Shown: positions 9,650 through 17,929 of the stretch, one piece after another
Layout of the letters: the number at the start of each line of letters is the position of its first letter
Numbering within the stretch: the first letter of the stretch is position 1
Assembly (NCBI RefSeq): GCF_017068455.1
Contig: NZ_CP070608.1
Coordinates: 544,501 to 608,500 of the forward strand
Direction: 5' to 3'
DNA: 64,000 bases
Source: Fulvivirga lutea
GTDB taxonomy: Bacteria > Bacteroidota > Bacteroidia > Cytophagales > Cyclobacteriaceae
The notes under the pieces: model-generated
The model's input: only the letters and a program-made list of their open reading frames with translations
What the model was told of the DNA's origin: nothing
Database searches by the model: none
Translations under genes and position numbers: made by a program

Positions 9650-9897
9650 TTTTTGAGAGCTTCTTCCAATTTTAGACGCTGTTGCTCAGCCTCATTTAAA
9701 GCAGCAATAGCACGCATTTCTGATTGCTTAGCAGCCTCTTCAGCCTGCATAGCCATTTCTCTTTGCTCCTCAGCTAATTGCAAGTTCTGTATTGCCTCCA
9801 TTCTGGCATTTTCTGCTATTGTCTGATTATACTTAGCATAAACAAAAAACACACCGCAGAGGATGACTAGGATTACAATAGCTATATTCTTACCCAT
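9640..9897 (-). CDS. Small membrane protein with coiled coil, unknown function
   Basis: 85 residues. One transmembrane helix at about 5-20 (IAIVILVILCGVFFVY) is followed by a continuous Glu/Ala/Gln-rich coiled coil to the C-terminus (ENARMEAIQNLQLAEEQREM and onward). It overlaps the GH3 gene at its start and hutG at its end, which supports that it is a real translated member of the operon. Such single-pass coiled-coil proteins are common in Bacteroidota. No function can be assigned. Confidence 0.7.
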   Translation of the reverse strand: MGKNIAIVILVILCGVFFVYAKYNQTIAENARMEAIQNLQLAEEQREMAMQAEEAAKQSEMRAIAALNEAEQQRLKLEEALKKCK

Positions 9898-10972
9898 TAT
9901 ATTTCATTTTAAGTTTTACTATTCGTTGATACGATTCATTAATTCTCTCTTCTGAGATCTCGCCATTCTTCACCATTTTTTTTATCAAATTATGGACGGT
10001 GTCCACTGTTCTATTTTCACTTCCTTGAATGTTATTAGAAAACATAAGCACATCTACACCTGCCATAATAGAAAGCTTTAACGCCTTCTCCAATCCATAA
10101 TATTTAGTAATGGCATGCATCTGCATATCATCTGAAAAGACCACTCCATCGTAACCTAGATCTTTTCTAAGCAATCCATTGATCATTTGAGATGAGAGAG
10201 TGCCAGGTAAGCCTTCTTTGTCTAATTTCTTATTTACAATGTGTGCAGACATCACAGCATCCACTTGATTACTATTGATGAGCCTAATATATGGAACAAG
10301 CTCCTCTTTTGACCAGAAGTTAGTTACATCAGTTACACCGTAGTGAGAATCAGCCATTGAACTTCCGTGACCAGGGAAATGCTTTAGAACGCTTATTATA
10401 CCAAACTGACGCATTGCATTCACAACTTCCTGAGCATGGAGTGCTACACTATCGGGATTCTTTGAATACGCTCTGCCCGTTTTCGATATCACTGGGTTAC
10501 CTGGAATTTTCAAATCAACTACAGGAGCAAAATTTACATTAATACCAAGGCCTGCTAGCGTGGCAGCAGTAATTTCAGCATAAAATTTTGTTGAGTCAGG
10601 GCTGCCAGTACTACCCAAATATTCGGCTGTTACTGATTTCGGGAAACTATACTTTTCCTTTAGCCTATTCACTAATCCACCTTCCTGATCAATAGCGATA
10701 AAAAGTGGAACTGGTGCTTTACCACCAAGGTTAGCTGTGAACTGCTTCAAATTTACAAATGAGTTTGATGCCGAAATATTCTTTTCAAATAATATCACAC
10801 CTCCAACTCTTCCTTTTTCAATATCTGCAGCAACGGAAGGATTATCTGAAATGGATGTTCCGCTAACGCCCACAATCAACATCTGTCCTATCTTAAAGTC
10901 CAAACTGTCGAATTTTTGTGCCTGTACTAACGAGGCAAATACTGTTAAAAAGGTAATGAAGAGTGCTCTCAT
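9890..10972 (-). CDS. Glycoside hydrolase family 3, NagZ-type beta-N-acetylhexosaminidase
   Basis: 360 residues, signal peptide at about 1-18 (ending SLVQAQ). The protein has the GH3 TIM barrel with the hexosaminidase signature KHFPGHG (197-203) and the Asp-Ser-His triad D208-S-H of the NagZ subfamily, plus SDDMQM with Asp281 as the likely nucleophile. NagZ enzymes remove GlcNAc from muropeptides; here the signal peptide points to an envelope location, as is usual in Bacteroidota. It lies one base downstream of a PBP4-type carboxypeptidase, which supports a joint role in peptidoglycan turnover. Confidence 0.9.
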   Translation of the reverse strand: MRALFITFLTVFASLVQAQKFDSLDFKIGQMLIVGVSGTSISDNPSVAADIEKGRVGGVILFEKNISASNSFVNLKQFTANLGGKAPVPLFIAIDQEGGLVNRLKEKYSFPKSVTAEYLGSTGSPDSTKFYAEITAATLAGLGINVNFAPVVDLKIPGNPVISKTGRAYSKNPDSVALHAQEVVNAMRQFGIISVLKHFPGHGSSMADSHYGVTDVTNFWSKEELVPYIRLINSNQVDAVMSAHIVNKKLDKEGLPGTLSSQMINGLLRKDLGYDGVVFSDDMQMHAITKYYGLEKALKLSIMAGVDVLMFSNNIQGSENRTVDTVHNLIKKMVKNGEISEERINESYQRIVKLKMKYNG

Positions 10973-10973
10973 T

Positions 10974-12233
10974 TTAATTGTTAAAATAGATATCGTACAA
11001 CAACTCTTCCATTTTTCTTTTAACAGGTAATGAACTAGTCGTGTAATTGTTGTTCATAAAACTAAAGATAAAAATCTTGCCCTTTTTGGTTTTTAGATAG
11101 CCACTTAAATTATGATGCTTAGTCATGGTGCCCGTTTTAGCAAATACATAAGGTATATCTGCTTTATAATAGTTTTTGAGTGTACCTGATTCACCTCCAG
11201 CTGGAAAGTATTCCAGAATTGATTCTCCATACTCATCATACAGTTTGGTTAAAATCCATACTAAAGATCTTGGTGTAAGCGCGTTATACCGTGAAAGGCC
11301 TGAGCCATCAACCCATTTAGGCTCATCGTGCATTCCTTTAAAAAATGTTGATTTGATGTTCTTTATGGCCAATACTGTATTTAATGTATCGGTTTGTAGG
11401 CCTGAAATCACCAACAATAATTGCTCTGCTATCATATTATCACTGTCCTGCATCATTACTTTGAGTAATTCAGTCCCATTTTTACTATACAAGACTTTAT
11501 GATCTTTAGACAAGCTGTTATCGATATAGCTTACTTTTCTCTTTAGCGTATCGTATAAAATATCAGCCGTTAATTGACCAGACGTACCAAAAGCAAAGTC
11601 CTCCGAGTACAATGTAGGCCCAGGATTGTAAACAAAATTATTTGTGCCTAATAATCGAACACACTTTGTTTCATTTAAAGAGTCAGCAGTAATGATAAAA
11701 CCTTCAAAAAATTGGGGGTACACTTTAAAACCAATTTCATTACTTAATTGAAATGTATTTCCATAAACAGGCATGGACGATTTCTCTGCTGACCAGTTAT
11801 ATTCTAAATCATCCCAAGCCCAGCCGGGTGCATATTTAGAATCCATGAAATTTGCTGCTGAGAAATAGAGATGCTTGTCGCTCTCTTTTAAAAAATCATA
11901 TGCTTTAGTGGATGGCGCTTCCTTATATAATAACGAAGGATCACCAGTTCCCCAAAAGATAAGCGAATCACCAATCTCTTTATAATAAAGGGCAGGAATA
12001 GAATCTCCTAAAAGCTTAAGTGAGGCATAAAAAGTTAAAATTTTGGTGTTAGAGGCCGGAGTAAAATACTTGTCTGACTTATAGTCAAGTAAAGTTTTAT
12101 TGGAAGAAGGGTCTACTATCAAAAATCCTGTGTGATCGTGAAATTCATCTTCCATGGCAATTAGGCTCCTTTCAATTTTAGAAACTGAACATGAGCAGAG
12201 CACTAAAAACAAAATTGCCCGAATGAAATTCAT
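10974..12233 (-). CDS. D-alanyl-D-alanine carboxypeptidase/endopeptidase, PBP4 (DacB) type lipoprotein
   Basis: 419 residues, peptidase family S13. The active-site motifs are S61-N-T-K64 (in FTPASNTKIL), the second box in DGSGLSRYN, and KTG in FAKTGTMTKH. The N-terminus MNFIRAILFLVLCSCS is a lipoprotein-type signal, so the enzyme is anchored in the periplasm and should trim or cleave D-Ala-containing peptide stems of peptidoglycan. It is followed after one base by the GH3 hexosaminidase. The start codon lies inside a perfect 14-bp hairpin (12212-12244) that also looks like a terminator for the gene upstream. An alternative start at residue 27 would lose the signal peptide and is unlikely. Confidence 0.88.
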   Translation of the reverse strand: MNFIRAILFLVLCSCSVSKIERSLIAMEDEFHDHTGFLIVDPSSNKTLLDYKSDKYFTPASNTKILTFYASLKLLGDSIPALYYKEIGDSLIFWGTGDPSLLYKEAPSTKAYDFLKESDKHLYFSAANFMDSKYAPGWAWDDLEYNWSAEKSSMPVYGNTFQLSNEIGFKVYPQFFEGFIITADSLNETKCVRLLGTNNFVYNPGPTLYSEDFAFGTSGQLTADILYDTLKRKVSYIDNSLSKDHKVLYSKNGTELLKVMMQDSDNMIAEQLLLVISGLQTDTLNTVLAIKNIKSTFFKGMHDEPKWVDGSGLSRYNALTPRSLVWILTKLYDEYGESILEYFPAGGESGTLKNYYKADIPYVFAKTGTMTKHHNLSGYLKTKKGKIFIFSFMNNNYTTSSLPVKRKMEELLYDIYFNN

Positions 12234-12244
12234 TCGGGCAATTT
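12205..12244 (-). terminator. Perfect hairpin with U-tract overlapping the PBP4 start codon
   Basis: On the minus strand a 14-bp perfect stem (AAATTGCCCGAATG at 12244-12231; CATTCGGGCAATTT at 12225-12212) with a 5-base loop runs into TGTTTTTAG. It has the shape of a Rho-independent terminator for the DinB-family gene ending at 12261. The ATG of the PBP4 gene (12233-12231) is the last triplet of the 5' arm, so the structure would also hide the start codon. Confidence 0.7.
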
Positions 12245-12260
12245 AAGAAGTCGGCTTCAA

Positions 12261-12773
12261 TTAAGAAAAATATCGCTCATTAAGGATATTTCTATGATGG
12301 GTTTCATGGCCTACTATAATAAAGCCGAGTGCATTCACCGACATTTCTGAACCATTGGCATTACCAACTCTTTTAAGCATCTCTTCATTAAAACTTCCGA
12401 AAAGATCAATAGTAGAGGCCCTCACATTATTATATTCCTCAATTAATTTATAGAGCTTCCTGTTTTCAGCATTCGTCTCAACGGCCCAATCATTTTGCTC
12501 AAAGCCAGGCAGCTGGGTTTTATCATTTCTCGAGAACCTTAAAGCTCGATAAGCAAAAACTCGTTCTGTATCAATCATATGAGCAATTACCTGACGAATA
12601 GTCCATTTACCTTCCGCATATTTATAATCTGCAGACTTTTCAGGAATTGACTTTAGCAGGTCTATCGTTTCATTGCCACTATTAATCAGTGCAGGTATTA
12701 AATCAGTGTAATTAACAGCCTGAACGTACTTCTGATAAAATTCTGGTATTTCGTTAATATCCGGCTTGGACAT
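12261..12773 (-). CDS. DinB family protein (putative metal-dependent thiol transferase/hydrolase fold)
   Basis: 170 residues of the DinB/YfiT-like four-helix bundle. The characteristic metal-binding His pattern is present: IRQVIAHMIDTERVFAYR with the first His, and the pair in IVGHETHHRNILNERY near the C-terminus. Relatives bind Zn or Ni and include thiol transferases and damage-inducible proteins; the substrate here cannot be told. The gene sits nine bases after the thioredoxin-fold gene upstream and before the hairpin at 12205-12244. Confidence 0.85.
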   Translation of the reverse strand: MSKPDINEIPEFYQKYVQAVNYTDLIPALINSGNETIDLLKSIPEKSADYKYAEGKWTIRQVIAHMIDTERVFAYRALRFSRNDKTQLPGFEQNDWAVETNAENRKLYKLIEEYNNVRASTIDLFGSFNEEMLKRVGNANGSEMSVNALGFIIVGHETHHRNILNERYFS

Positions 12774-12782
12774 ATCTAATTT

Positions 12783-13382
12783 TTAAGATGCCCATTTAAT
12801 AGTGCAGCCAATTGCTTTGGTCTTAGCCGTTTCAGGAGATTTTCCTTCTAACAAAGCATCAACAGCATCTTGTACATATTTTTTATCAGCAGCCTCTGCA
12901 TCTCTTGTATTGTTATCAATGGCACCAATATATTTCAGTACAAGTTTTTCACCATTCTTTTGAACGATAAATACGTGCGGAGTATTTGTGGCGCCAAAAG
13001 CTTTAGCTACTGACTGATCAGCATCATACACATAAGCATGCTCGTATTCATTTTCGTCAGCATACTCCACCATTTTGTCAAAAGAATCGTCAGGCGATTT
13101 ATTAGGATCATTCGAGTTAACGGCAACCACCGGATAGCCCTTTGGAGCATACATGGCATCCAATTCTTTAATTCTTTCTAAATAGGCTTTTGAATATGGA
13201 CAGGTATTGCAATCAAAAATAACAATGGCCCCTTTTTCACCATATTCCGAAAGAGTAATTTCCTTGCCATCTACATTTTTTAATGTAAAATCTTCAACAT
13301 CGGCACCTAATTCATAACCTGCTTTGGGTGCGCCTGCAAAAAATAATACTAACGCTGATAAAAGTAAAAGTTTAGATTTCAT
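12783..13382 (-). CDS. Secreted thioredoxin-like/peroxiredoxin-like protein
   Basis: 199 residues with a signal peptide at about 1-20. The AhpC/TSA-type redoxin fold starts at VEDFTLKNVDGKEITLSEY. It has the pair C58-N-T-C61 (FDCNTCPYSKAY) where thioredoxins have CxxC, and the cis-Pro region TNTPHVFIV. Related proteins occur widely in Bacteroidota and are annotated only as thioredoxin family. An envelope thiol-disulfide or peroxide role is likely. It lies 17 bases after a TlpA-like gene, so two redox proteins are made together. Confidence 0.87.
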   Translation of the reverse strand: MKSKLLLLSALVLFFAGAPKAGYELGADVEDFTLKNVDGKEITLSEYGEKGAIVIFDCNTCPYSKAYLERIKELDAMYAPKGYPVVAVNSNDPNKSPDDSFDKMVEYADENEYEHAYVYDADQSVAKAFGATNTPHVFIVQKNGEKLVLKYIGAIDNNTRDAEAADKKYVQDAVDALLEGKSPETAKTKAIGCTIKWAS

Positions 13383-13399
13383 GGTTTTAATAGTTATGG

Positions 13400-13870
13400 T
13401 TATAGTAATTCTTCAATAATACTTTCAAGTTCACCTTCTTTAAGTTCCCTCTCAACAAATCTTCTATCTCCCGATACTGGATTGATAACAACAGTAGCTG
13501 GTATAGCACCAGACCATCTTTCATCTACCTTATCAATCCAAGAGTTATAATCTACATTATCAATTAAGTACACATTTGATTTTAGCTGTTTGCGTTCAAC
13601 AAACTTTTCAACTTTTGTCAAGTCATCTACAAAATCAACTGTTATTAGCTGAACATCCACCTGACTTTTCATGCTTTCTGCTACCTCTTCTATGAATGGT
13701 AGTTCCTTTATGCATGGTCCGCACCAGGTTGCCCAAAAATTGATCACCTGAATTTTTTCTTTATCAGAATTAACGAGTGCAACAAGCTCATCTACCTGAA
13801 TGACTTTTACACTTTGCGAAAAACTAATAAATGAAGTAATTGTGAGAAGTACTGCAAGGATATATTTCAT
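13400..13870 (-). CDS. TlpA-like secreted thioredoxin
   Basis: 156 residues, signal peptide at about 1-19 (ending SFISFSQS). The thioredoxin active site is C50-G-P-C53 in NFWATWCGPCIKELPF, with the cis-Pro in GAIPATVVINP. TlpA/ResA-type proteins reduce disulfides of exported proteins in the periplasm, for example in cytochrome c maturation. It is the first gene of the minus-strand run ending at ytoQ. The promoter must lie in the AT-rich gap upstream; a near-match TACGTTTC to the TAnnTTTG box lies just before the start. Confidence 0.9.
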   Translation of the reverse strand: MKYILAVLLTITSFISFSQSVKVIQVDELVALVNSDKEKIQVINFWATWCGPCIKELPFIEEVAESMKSQVDVQLITVDFVDDLTKVEKFVERKQLKSNVYLIDNVDYNSWIDKVDERWSGAIPATVVINPVSGDRRFVERELKEGELESIIEELL

Positions 13871-14407
13871 GATATTAAAGAAACGTAAGAGTATTAAATA
13901 AGTTTTTGATAAAAATTGATAATTGTACTATTTAAAGATTGTGAAATTAAGTTAATTCTAAACTTTAATGACTGCTTGAAGCTCCGAAATAATAAGGAAA
14001 AATTAACATAACATTAAATTAAAGTTGATAGAGCAATATTTTAAGTTTACCCGCATAAGTTTTTAGTCGCTTTTCGCGTCCAATTTTGAACGTTTGAATC
14101 ATGTAAGATAATTGCCTTTCTGTTAATTATTATACAAAAAACCTAGAGGTGATTTAGACAAAAAAAAGATTCAAATAATTTGATAAAAAGTTTTCCACAA
14201 AATACTAAAGTTTTCCACACTATTTATCAATTTTAACATAACTTACTAATTATCAGATAATTACATCGATAAATTTGAATCGATTATTTGTGGACAACTC
14301 AACATGGTCAATTCTGATGCCTTATAAATAAAAAACATACCCACAATAAAAACCCCATTTTATTTCAAATATATTTTTCAATTAAGTGTAAGGTTCTTAC
14401 AGGGTGT
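13871..14407. other. AT-rich 537-bp gap with DnaA-box-like repeats (possible replication origin)
   Basis: No gene is visible here. Two copies of TTTTCCACA (14191-14199 and 14211-14219), inside a 13-bp direct repeat AAAGTTTTCCACA with a 20-bp period, match the relaxed DnaA box TTWTNCACA. A third, inverted copy TTGTCCACA (14297-14289) has one mismatch. The surroundings are very AT-rich. The genes to the left (5.65-13.9 kb) run leftward, and most genes to the right of 16.2 kb run rightward. dnaA and dnaN are not nearby. The repeats are seen directly; the origin role is inference. Confidence 0.35.
14187..14219 (+). repeat. Tandem 13-bp repeat containing DnaA-box-like TTTTCCACA
   Basis: AAAGTTTTCCACA occurs at 14187-14199 and again at 14207-14219, exactly 20 bp apart (about two helical turns). 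Confidence 0.85.
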
Positions 14408-16177
14408 TTATTCGCGGTTTGTACGAATAAGTTTGGTTCGATAGGTGTTGAAAATGCGAGATTTTGATAAAAACCCCTTGTATTTTCCATTATCAATTAC
14501 AGGCAAATTCCACGCACCTGTTCTTTCAAACTTCTCCATTACCGATTGCATATTTTCATGAGGGCTCACGTAAGCTGGGGGTTTATGCATTATTGCTCTT
14601 ATTGGGGTTGTCTCACGCTTATCCAAATCAAACATAATGTTTCGAATGTCATCAAGCGTAACCACACCTACTAGCTCATTACCTTCAGTAACAACTGGAA
14701 ATATGTTCCTTTTCGATATTCGAACAAGATCTACCAGTGCTTCCAAATTGGCCTCTGGGCGAATCACCAATAAATCCTTTTCAATGATTTTGGTAAGATT
14801 AATTTGACTTAGTACCTGCCTGTCTTTGTCATATTGAATCAAATCACCACGCTCAATTAAATGCTTGGTGTAAAGTGAATGCTTTTCAAATATGGAACTA
14901 GTAGAAAATGCAATGGCAGAAACCAACATTAGTGGGACAAATAACTCATACCCACTAGTAATTTCAGCGATTAAGAAGATGGCCGTCAACGGTGCATACA
15001 AAACTCCACTCATTACTCCGCACATACCCACTAAAGTGAAGTTACTAGTACTCACATTGCCCCATGTAATTACATTAGATACAGCAGCGAATAAAAAGCC
15101 AGTAACTCCCCCTAAGAATAATGAAGGCGCAAATATTCCTCCACTACCGCCTGAACCGATGGTCAGTGCCGATGCGACAGGCTTAATGAGTATTACACCA
15201 AAAATAAATGCCAGAAGCATCCAGGCATCTTCGAGGTTATTAAAAAATAACGATCTATTAAATATCTGAGATTCTTTGCCTGCAAGTAATAACTTGATAG
15301 TCTCATAACCTTCACCATAAATTGGTGGAAATACTAAAATGATAATACCGAGCAATATTCCGCCAACAACTGCTTTGCCATACACTTGCTTCACCTTGCC
15401 AATTAGACCTTCAATCTTGTAGGTCATCCTGGTAAAGTATACAGAGACCAACCCACATACTATTCCTAATAAGATATATTGAGGTGTATCTGCCGCTGTA
15501 AAACTATCAACCAGCTTAAAGGAGAATAAAACATCGTCTCCTAACAGGGTTAAAGAAATGAGGGCGCCTGAAACTGAGGCTATTAGTAGTGGAATAAACA
15601 TTCCGATGGTAACATCCGCAAGGATTACCTCAAGGCTAAATATTACTCCTGCAACTGGCGAATTAAATATGGCAGATATCGCACCTGCAGCTCCACACCC
15701 GATGAGTAAAGTACGCTTCTTGTAATTCAGGTGCATGAACTTGCCTATGTTTGAGCCAATGGCAGACCCTGTTACAACAATGGGCGCCTCTAGCCCCACA
15801 GACCCTCCAAAACCCACAGTTAACGCACTGGTTATCATCCGTGAATACATTCTTGTCCTTTTTATTACGCTGGATTTTTTGGCTATATCATATAAAATCT
15901 GAGTGATGCCATGCCCCATGGTCTCTTTTAAAATGTACTTACTTATAAGTACTGTTAACAGAATGCCAATTAACGGAAAAGTAAAATACAGATAGTTTTC
16001 TAGCGTAATGCTTTCATGCAGCTTGTGCTGGATAAAGTGTACAGACTCTTTTAATATAACTGCTGCAATCCCAGAAATCAGACCTATCAACCCAGCCAGC
16101 ATAAGAACAAAATTCTTATTGCTGATGTGCTTCATCCTCCAGATGAGGAATTTAATTAAGGGAGTTTCGTGCTTCAA
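14408..16177 (-). CDS. ClC family chloride channel/antiporter with CBS pair
   Basis: 589 residues: about ten to twelve membrane helices with the ClC signatures GFGGSVGLEAP (gating Glu at residue 130) and GSGGSGGIFAPSLFLGG. A cytoplasmic tail from about residue 455 carries two CBS domains (LVVIRPEANLEALVDLV and IRAIMHKPPAYVSPHENMQ). It transports chloride or similar anions across the inner membrane; the CBS pair may sense adenine nucleotides. The first codon is TTG at 16177. An ATG at 16135 would remove the first 14 residues, but the LIWRMKHIS stretch resembles what homologues carry, so the longer form is kept. A TAAATTTG box lies at 16213-16206 (minus strand). Confidence 0.92.
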   Translation of the reverse strand: MKHETPLIKFLIWRMKHISNKNFVLMLAGLIGLISGIAAVILKESVHFIQHKLHESITLENYLYFTFPLIGILLTVLISKYILKETMGHGITQILYDIAKKSSVIKRTRMYSRMITSALTVGFGGSVGLEAPIVVTGSAIGSNIGKFMHLNYKKRTLLIGCGAAGAISAIFNSPVAGVIFSLEVILADVTIGMFIPLLIASVSGALISLTLLGDDVLFSFKLVDSFTAADTPQYILLGIVCGLVSVYFTRMTYKIEGLIGKVKQVYGKAVVGGILLGIIILVFPPIYGEGYETIKLLLAGKESQIFNRSLFFNNLEDAWMLLAFIFGVILIKPVASALTIGSGGSGGIFAPSLFLGGVTGFLFAAVSNVITWGNVSTSNFTLVGMCGVMSGVLYAPLTAIFLIAEITSGYELFVPLMLVSAIAFSTSSIFEKHSLYTKHLIERGDLIQYDKDRQVLSQINLTKIIEKDLLVIRPEANLEALVDLVRISKRNIFPVVTEGNELVGVVTLDDIRNIMFDLDKRETTPIRAIMHKPPAYVSPHENMQSVMEKFERTGAWNLPVIDNGKYKGFLSKSRIFNTYRTKLIRTNRE

Positions 16178-16205
16178 ATTAAGCCCTCTTTTTAATGGTC
16201 CAGTG

Positions 16206-16213
16206 CAAATTTA
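16206..16213 (-). promoter_or_regulatory. Possible -7 promoter element for the ClC gene
   Basis: TAAATTTG on the minus strand matches the Bacteroidota TAnnTTTG box. It is placed so that transcription would start about 20-25 bases before the TTG start at 16177. No clear TTG -33 element is found at 20 bp spacing. Confidence 0.35.
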
Positions 16214-16267
16214 AAATAATAGCTTTTATACAGTAATGTTAGTAGATTAAAGTTCATCAATGTACTT

Positions 16268-17206
16268 ATGAGCAAGATAACTGAACTATTTGATATTCAA
16301 TATCCTATTATTCAAGCAGGCATGGTTTGGTGCAGTGGTTGGAAGCTCGCTTCTGCAGTTAGTAATGCCGGGGGTTTAGGCTTAATTGGTGCAGGCTCAA
16401 TGCACCCAGAAACGCTGAAAGAGCATATTATCAAATGCAAAGCCGCCACTAATAAACCATTTGGAGTAAACGTACCACTACTCTATCCTGAAATCGATAA
16501 AATCATAGAAATTATCATTAATGAAGGAGTAAGGATTGTATTCACCTCCGCAGGAAATCCTAAAACCTGGACATCAAAGCTCAAGGAGCATAATATCAAA
16601 GTGGTGCATGTAGTATCAAGTGTAAAGTTTGCACTGAAAGCACAAGATGCAGGAGTAGATGCTGTTGTTGCGGAAGGCTTTGAAGCTGGTGGGCACAATG
16701 GCAGAGAAGAGATCACTACTTTTTGTTTAATTCCTGCGGTAAAAGAAGCTATTAGTATTCCATTGCTTGCCGCTGGCGGAATTGGAACTGGCAGAGGAAT
16801 GCTAGGTGCCATGGCCTTAGGTGCAGATGGCGTACAAATTGGCAGCCGATTTGCGGCATCTGAAGAGTCATCAGCACATCAATTATTTAAAGAGCGTGTT
16901 ATTAATTCAGAGGAGGGCGATACGGTGCTTACCTTAAAAAAACTTGCACCCGTTCGATTAATTAAAAATGAATTTTACGATCAGGTGAAAGCGGCTGAGG
17001 AGCGTGGTGCCAGCCCCGAAGAACTAAAATCTATACTAGGAAGTAGACGGTCCAAACTGGGAATCTTTGAAGGTGATCTTAAAGAAGGGGAATTAGAAAT
17101 AGGTCAAATTTCAGCTTACATTAAAAAGGTTAAAAGTGCGAAGGATATAGTGGATGAAATTTGGGAAGAATATCAGCAGTTAAAAACCAAAATGTGTCAA
17201 TCATGA
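16268..17206 (+). CDS. Nitronate monooxygenase / FabK-like FMN enzyme
   Basis: 312 residues with the 2-nitropropane dioxygenase TIM-barrel pattern: IQAGMVWCSGWKLASAVSNA at the start, GFEAGGHNGRE in the middle, and the phosphate-binding segment AAGGIGTGRGM followed by ALGADGVQIGSRF. It is an FMN-dependent oxidoreductase. Members are either nitronate monooxygenases, which detoxify alkyl nitronates such as 3-nitropropionate, or enoyl-ACP reductase FabK, and sequence alone does not separate these here. The stop overlaps the ATG of the next gene (ATGA), so the two are co-translated. Confidence 0.88.
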   Translation: MSKITELFDIQYPIIQAGMVWCSGWKLASAVSNAGGLGLIGAGSMHPETLKEHIIKCKAATNKPFGVNVPLLYPEIDKIIEIIINEGVRIVFTSAGNPKTWTSKLKEHNIKVVHVVSSVKFALKAQDAGVDAVVAEGFEAGGHNGREEITTFCLIPAVKEAISIPLLAAGGIGTGRGMLGAMALGADGVQIGSRFAASEESSAHQLFKERVINSEEGDTVLTLKKLAPVRLIKNEFYDQVKAAEERGASPEELKSILGSRRSKLGIFEGDLKEGELEIGQISAYIKKVKSAKDIVDEIWEEYQQLKTKMCQS

Positions 17207-17595
17207 AAGAGATTATCAAAATCAAAGAAACATGCTTATACATTCACGATCTGGAAAAAGCAAAAGAATTCTATCATGCAAAACTTGGCCTGGAAATTAT
17301 CCACTACGCTGAAGGAAAACATATATTCTTTAAAGCCGGTCAATCTGTGCTACTTTGTTTCAACCCAGACGATAGTAAACACAAAACCTCACCTCCGCCC
17401 CATTTTGCTGAAGGCAATCAACATTACGCATTTGAAGTTGCTAAAGAAGATTATGAAGCGTGCAAAGCTGAAATAAAATCAAAAGGTGTTGAGATTATTG
17501 ATAAGCTAGTTTGGGGCAATGGTCAGGAATCATTTTATTTTAATGACCCTGAAAATAATGTACTAGAAATTGTTCCTGTTGGTGTTTGGGATTAG
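17203..17595 (+). CDS. VOC (glyoxalase/bleomycin resistance/dioxygenase) superfamily protein
   Basis: 130 residues with the two beta-alpha-beta-beta-beta modules of the vicinal oxygen chelate fold. ETCLYIHDLEKAKEFYHAKL opens the first, and HYAFEVAKEDYEACKAEIK followed by SFYFNDPENNVLEIV forms the second, with metal-ligand Glu/His positions of the type seen in glyoxalase-like proteins. The ATG at 17203 overlaps the stop of the oxidoreductase gene. A longer reading from 17161 has no good start and is not used. The substrate is unknown. Confidence 0.88.
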   Translation: MKEIIKIKETCLYIHDLEKAKEFYHAKLGLEIIHYAEGKHIFFKAGQSVLLCFNPDDSKHKTSPPPHFAEGNQHYAFEVAKEDYEACKAEIKSKGVEIIDKLVWGNGQESFYFNDPENNVLEIVPVGVWD

Positions 17596-17861
17596 CGACC
17601 GCCCAAAGCCAGTTTTATTGTAGTTTTCTTTGACGGTACTGTTTCATTTGCAGCTTCCTCTTCTGCGGCAACACTAAAAACAGTCTCATACCAATGCTTG
17701 TAATCCTTGTGCTGCACACAATCAGAAAATAGTTGGCCATCAACGAGTATTTTAATAATTACTCCTCGGGTAGCCCAAGCTTTAATTGATTCTTTCTGCT
17801 CTTCTGGCAATTCAGAAATTCGAATGAATTCGATACCTCTATAGACTCTCGCTTCGTTCAT
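17592..17861 (-). CDS. Hypothetical protein
   Basis: 89 residues, predicted cytoplasmic, no family recognised. The first 60 residues look like a small alpha/beta domain (RGIEFIRISELPEEQKESIK, then a VIIKILVDGQLFSDCVQ strand region). The C-terminal 25 residues are Glu/Ala/Lys-rich and probably disordered. It overlaps the VOC gene stop by four bases tail to tail. No neighbour gives a functional clue. Confidence 0.6.
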   Translation of the reverse strand: MNEARVYRGIEFIRISELPEEQKESIKAWATRGVIIKILVDGQLFSDCVQHKDYKHWYETVFSVAAEEEAANETVPSKKTTIKLALGGR

Positions 17862-17929
17862 TCAGATTGATTTGTGATTGACAAAAATAAATATCTTCTA
17901 AGCTTAAAAAGTAACCGTAATGTTAATTC

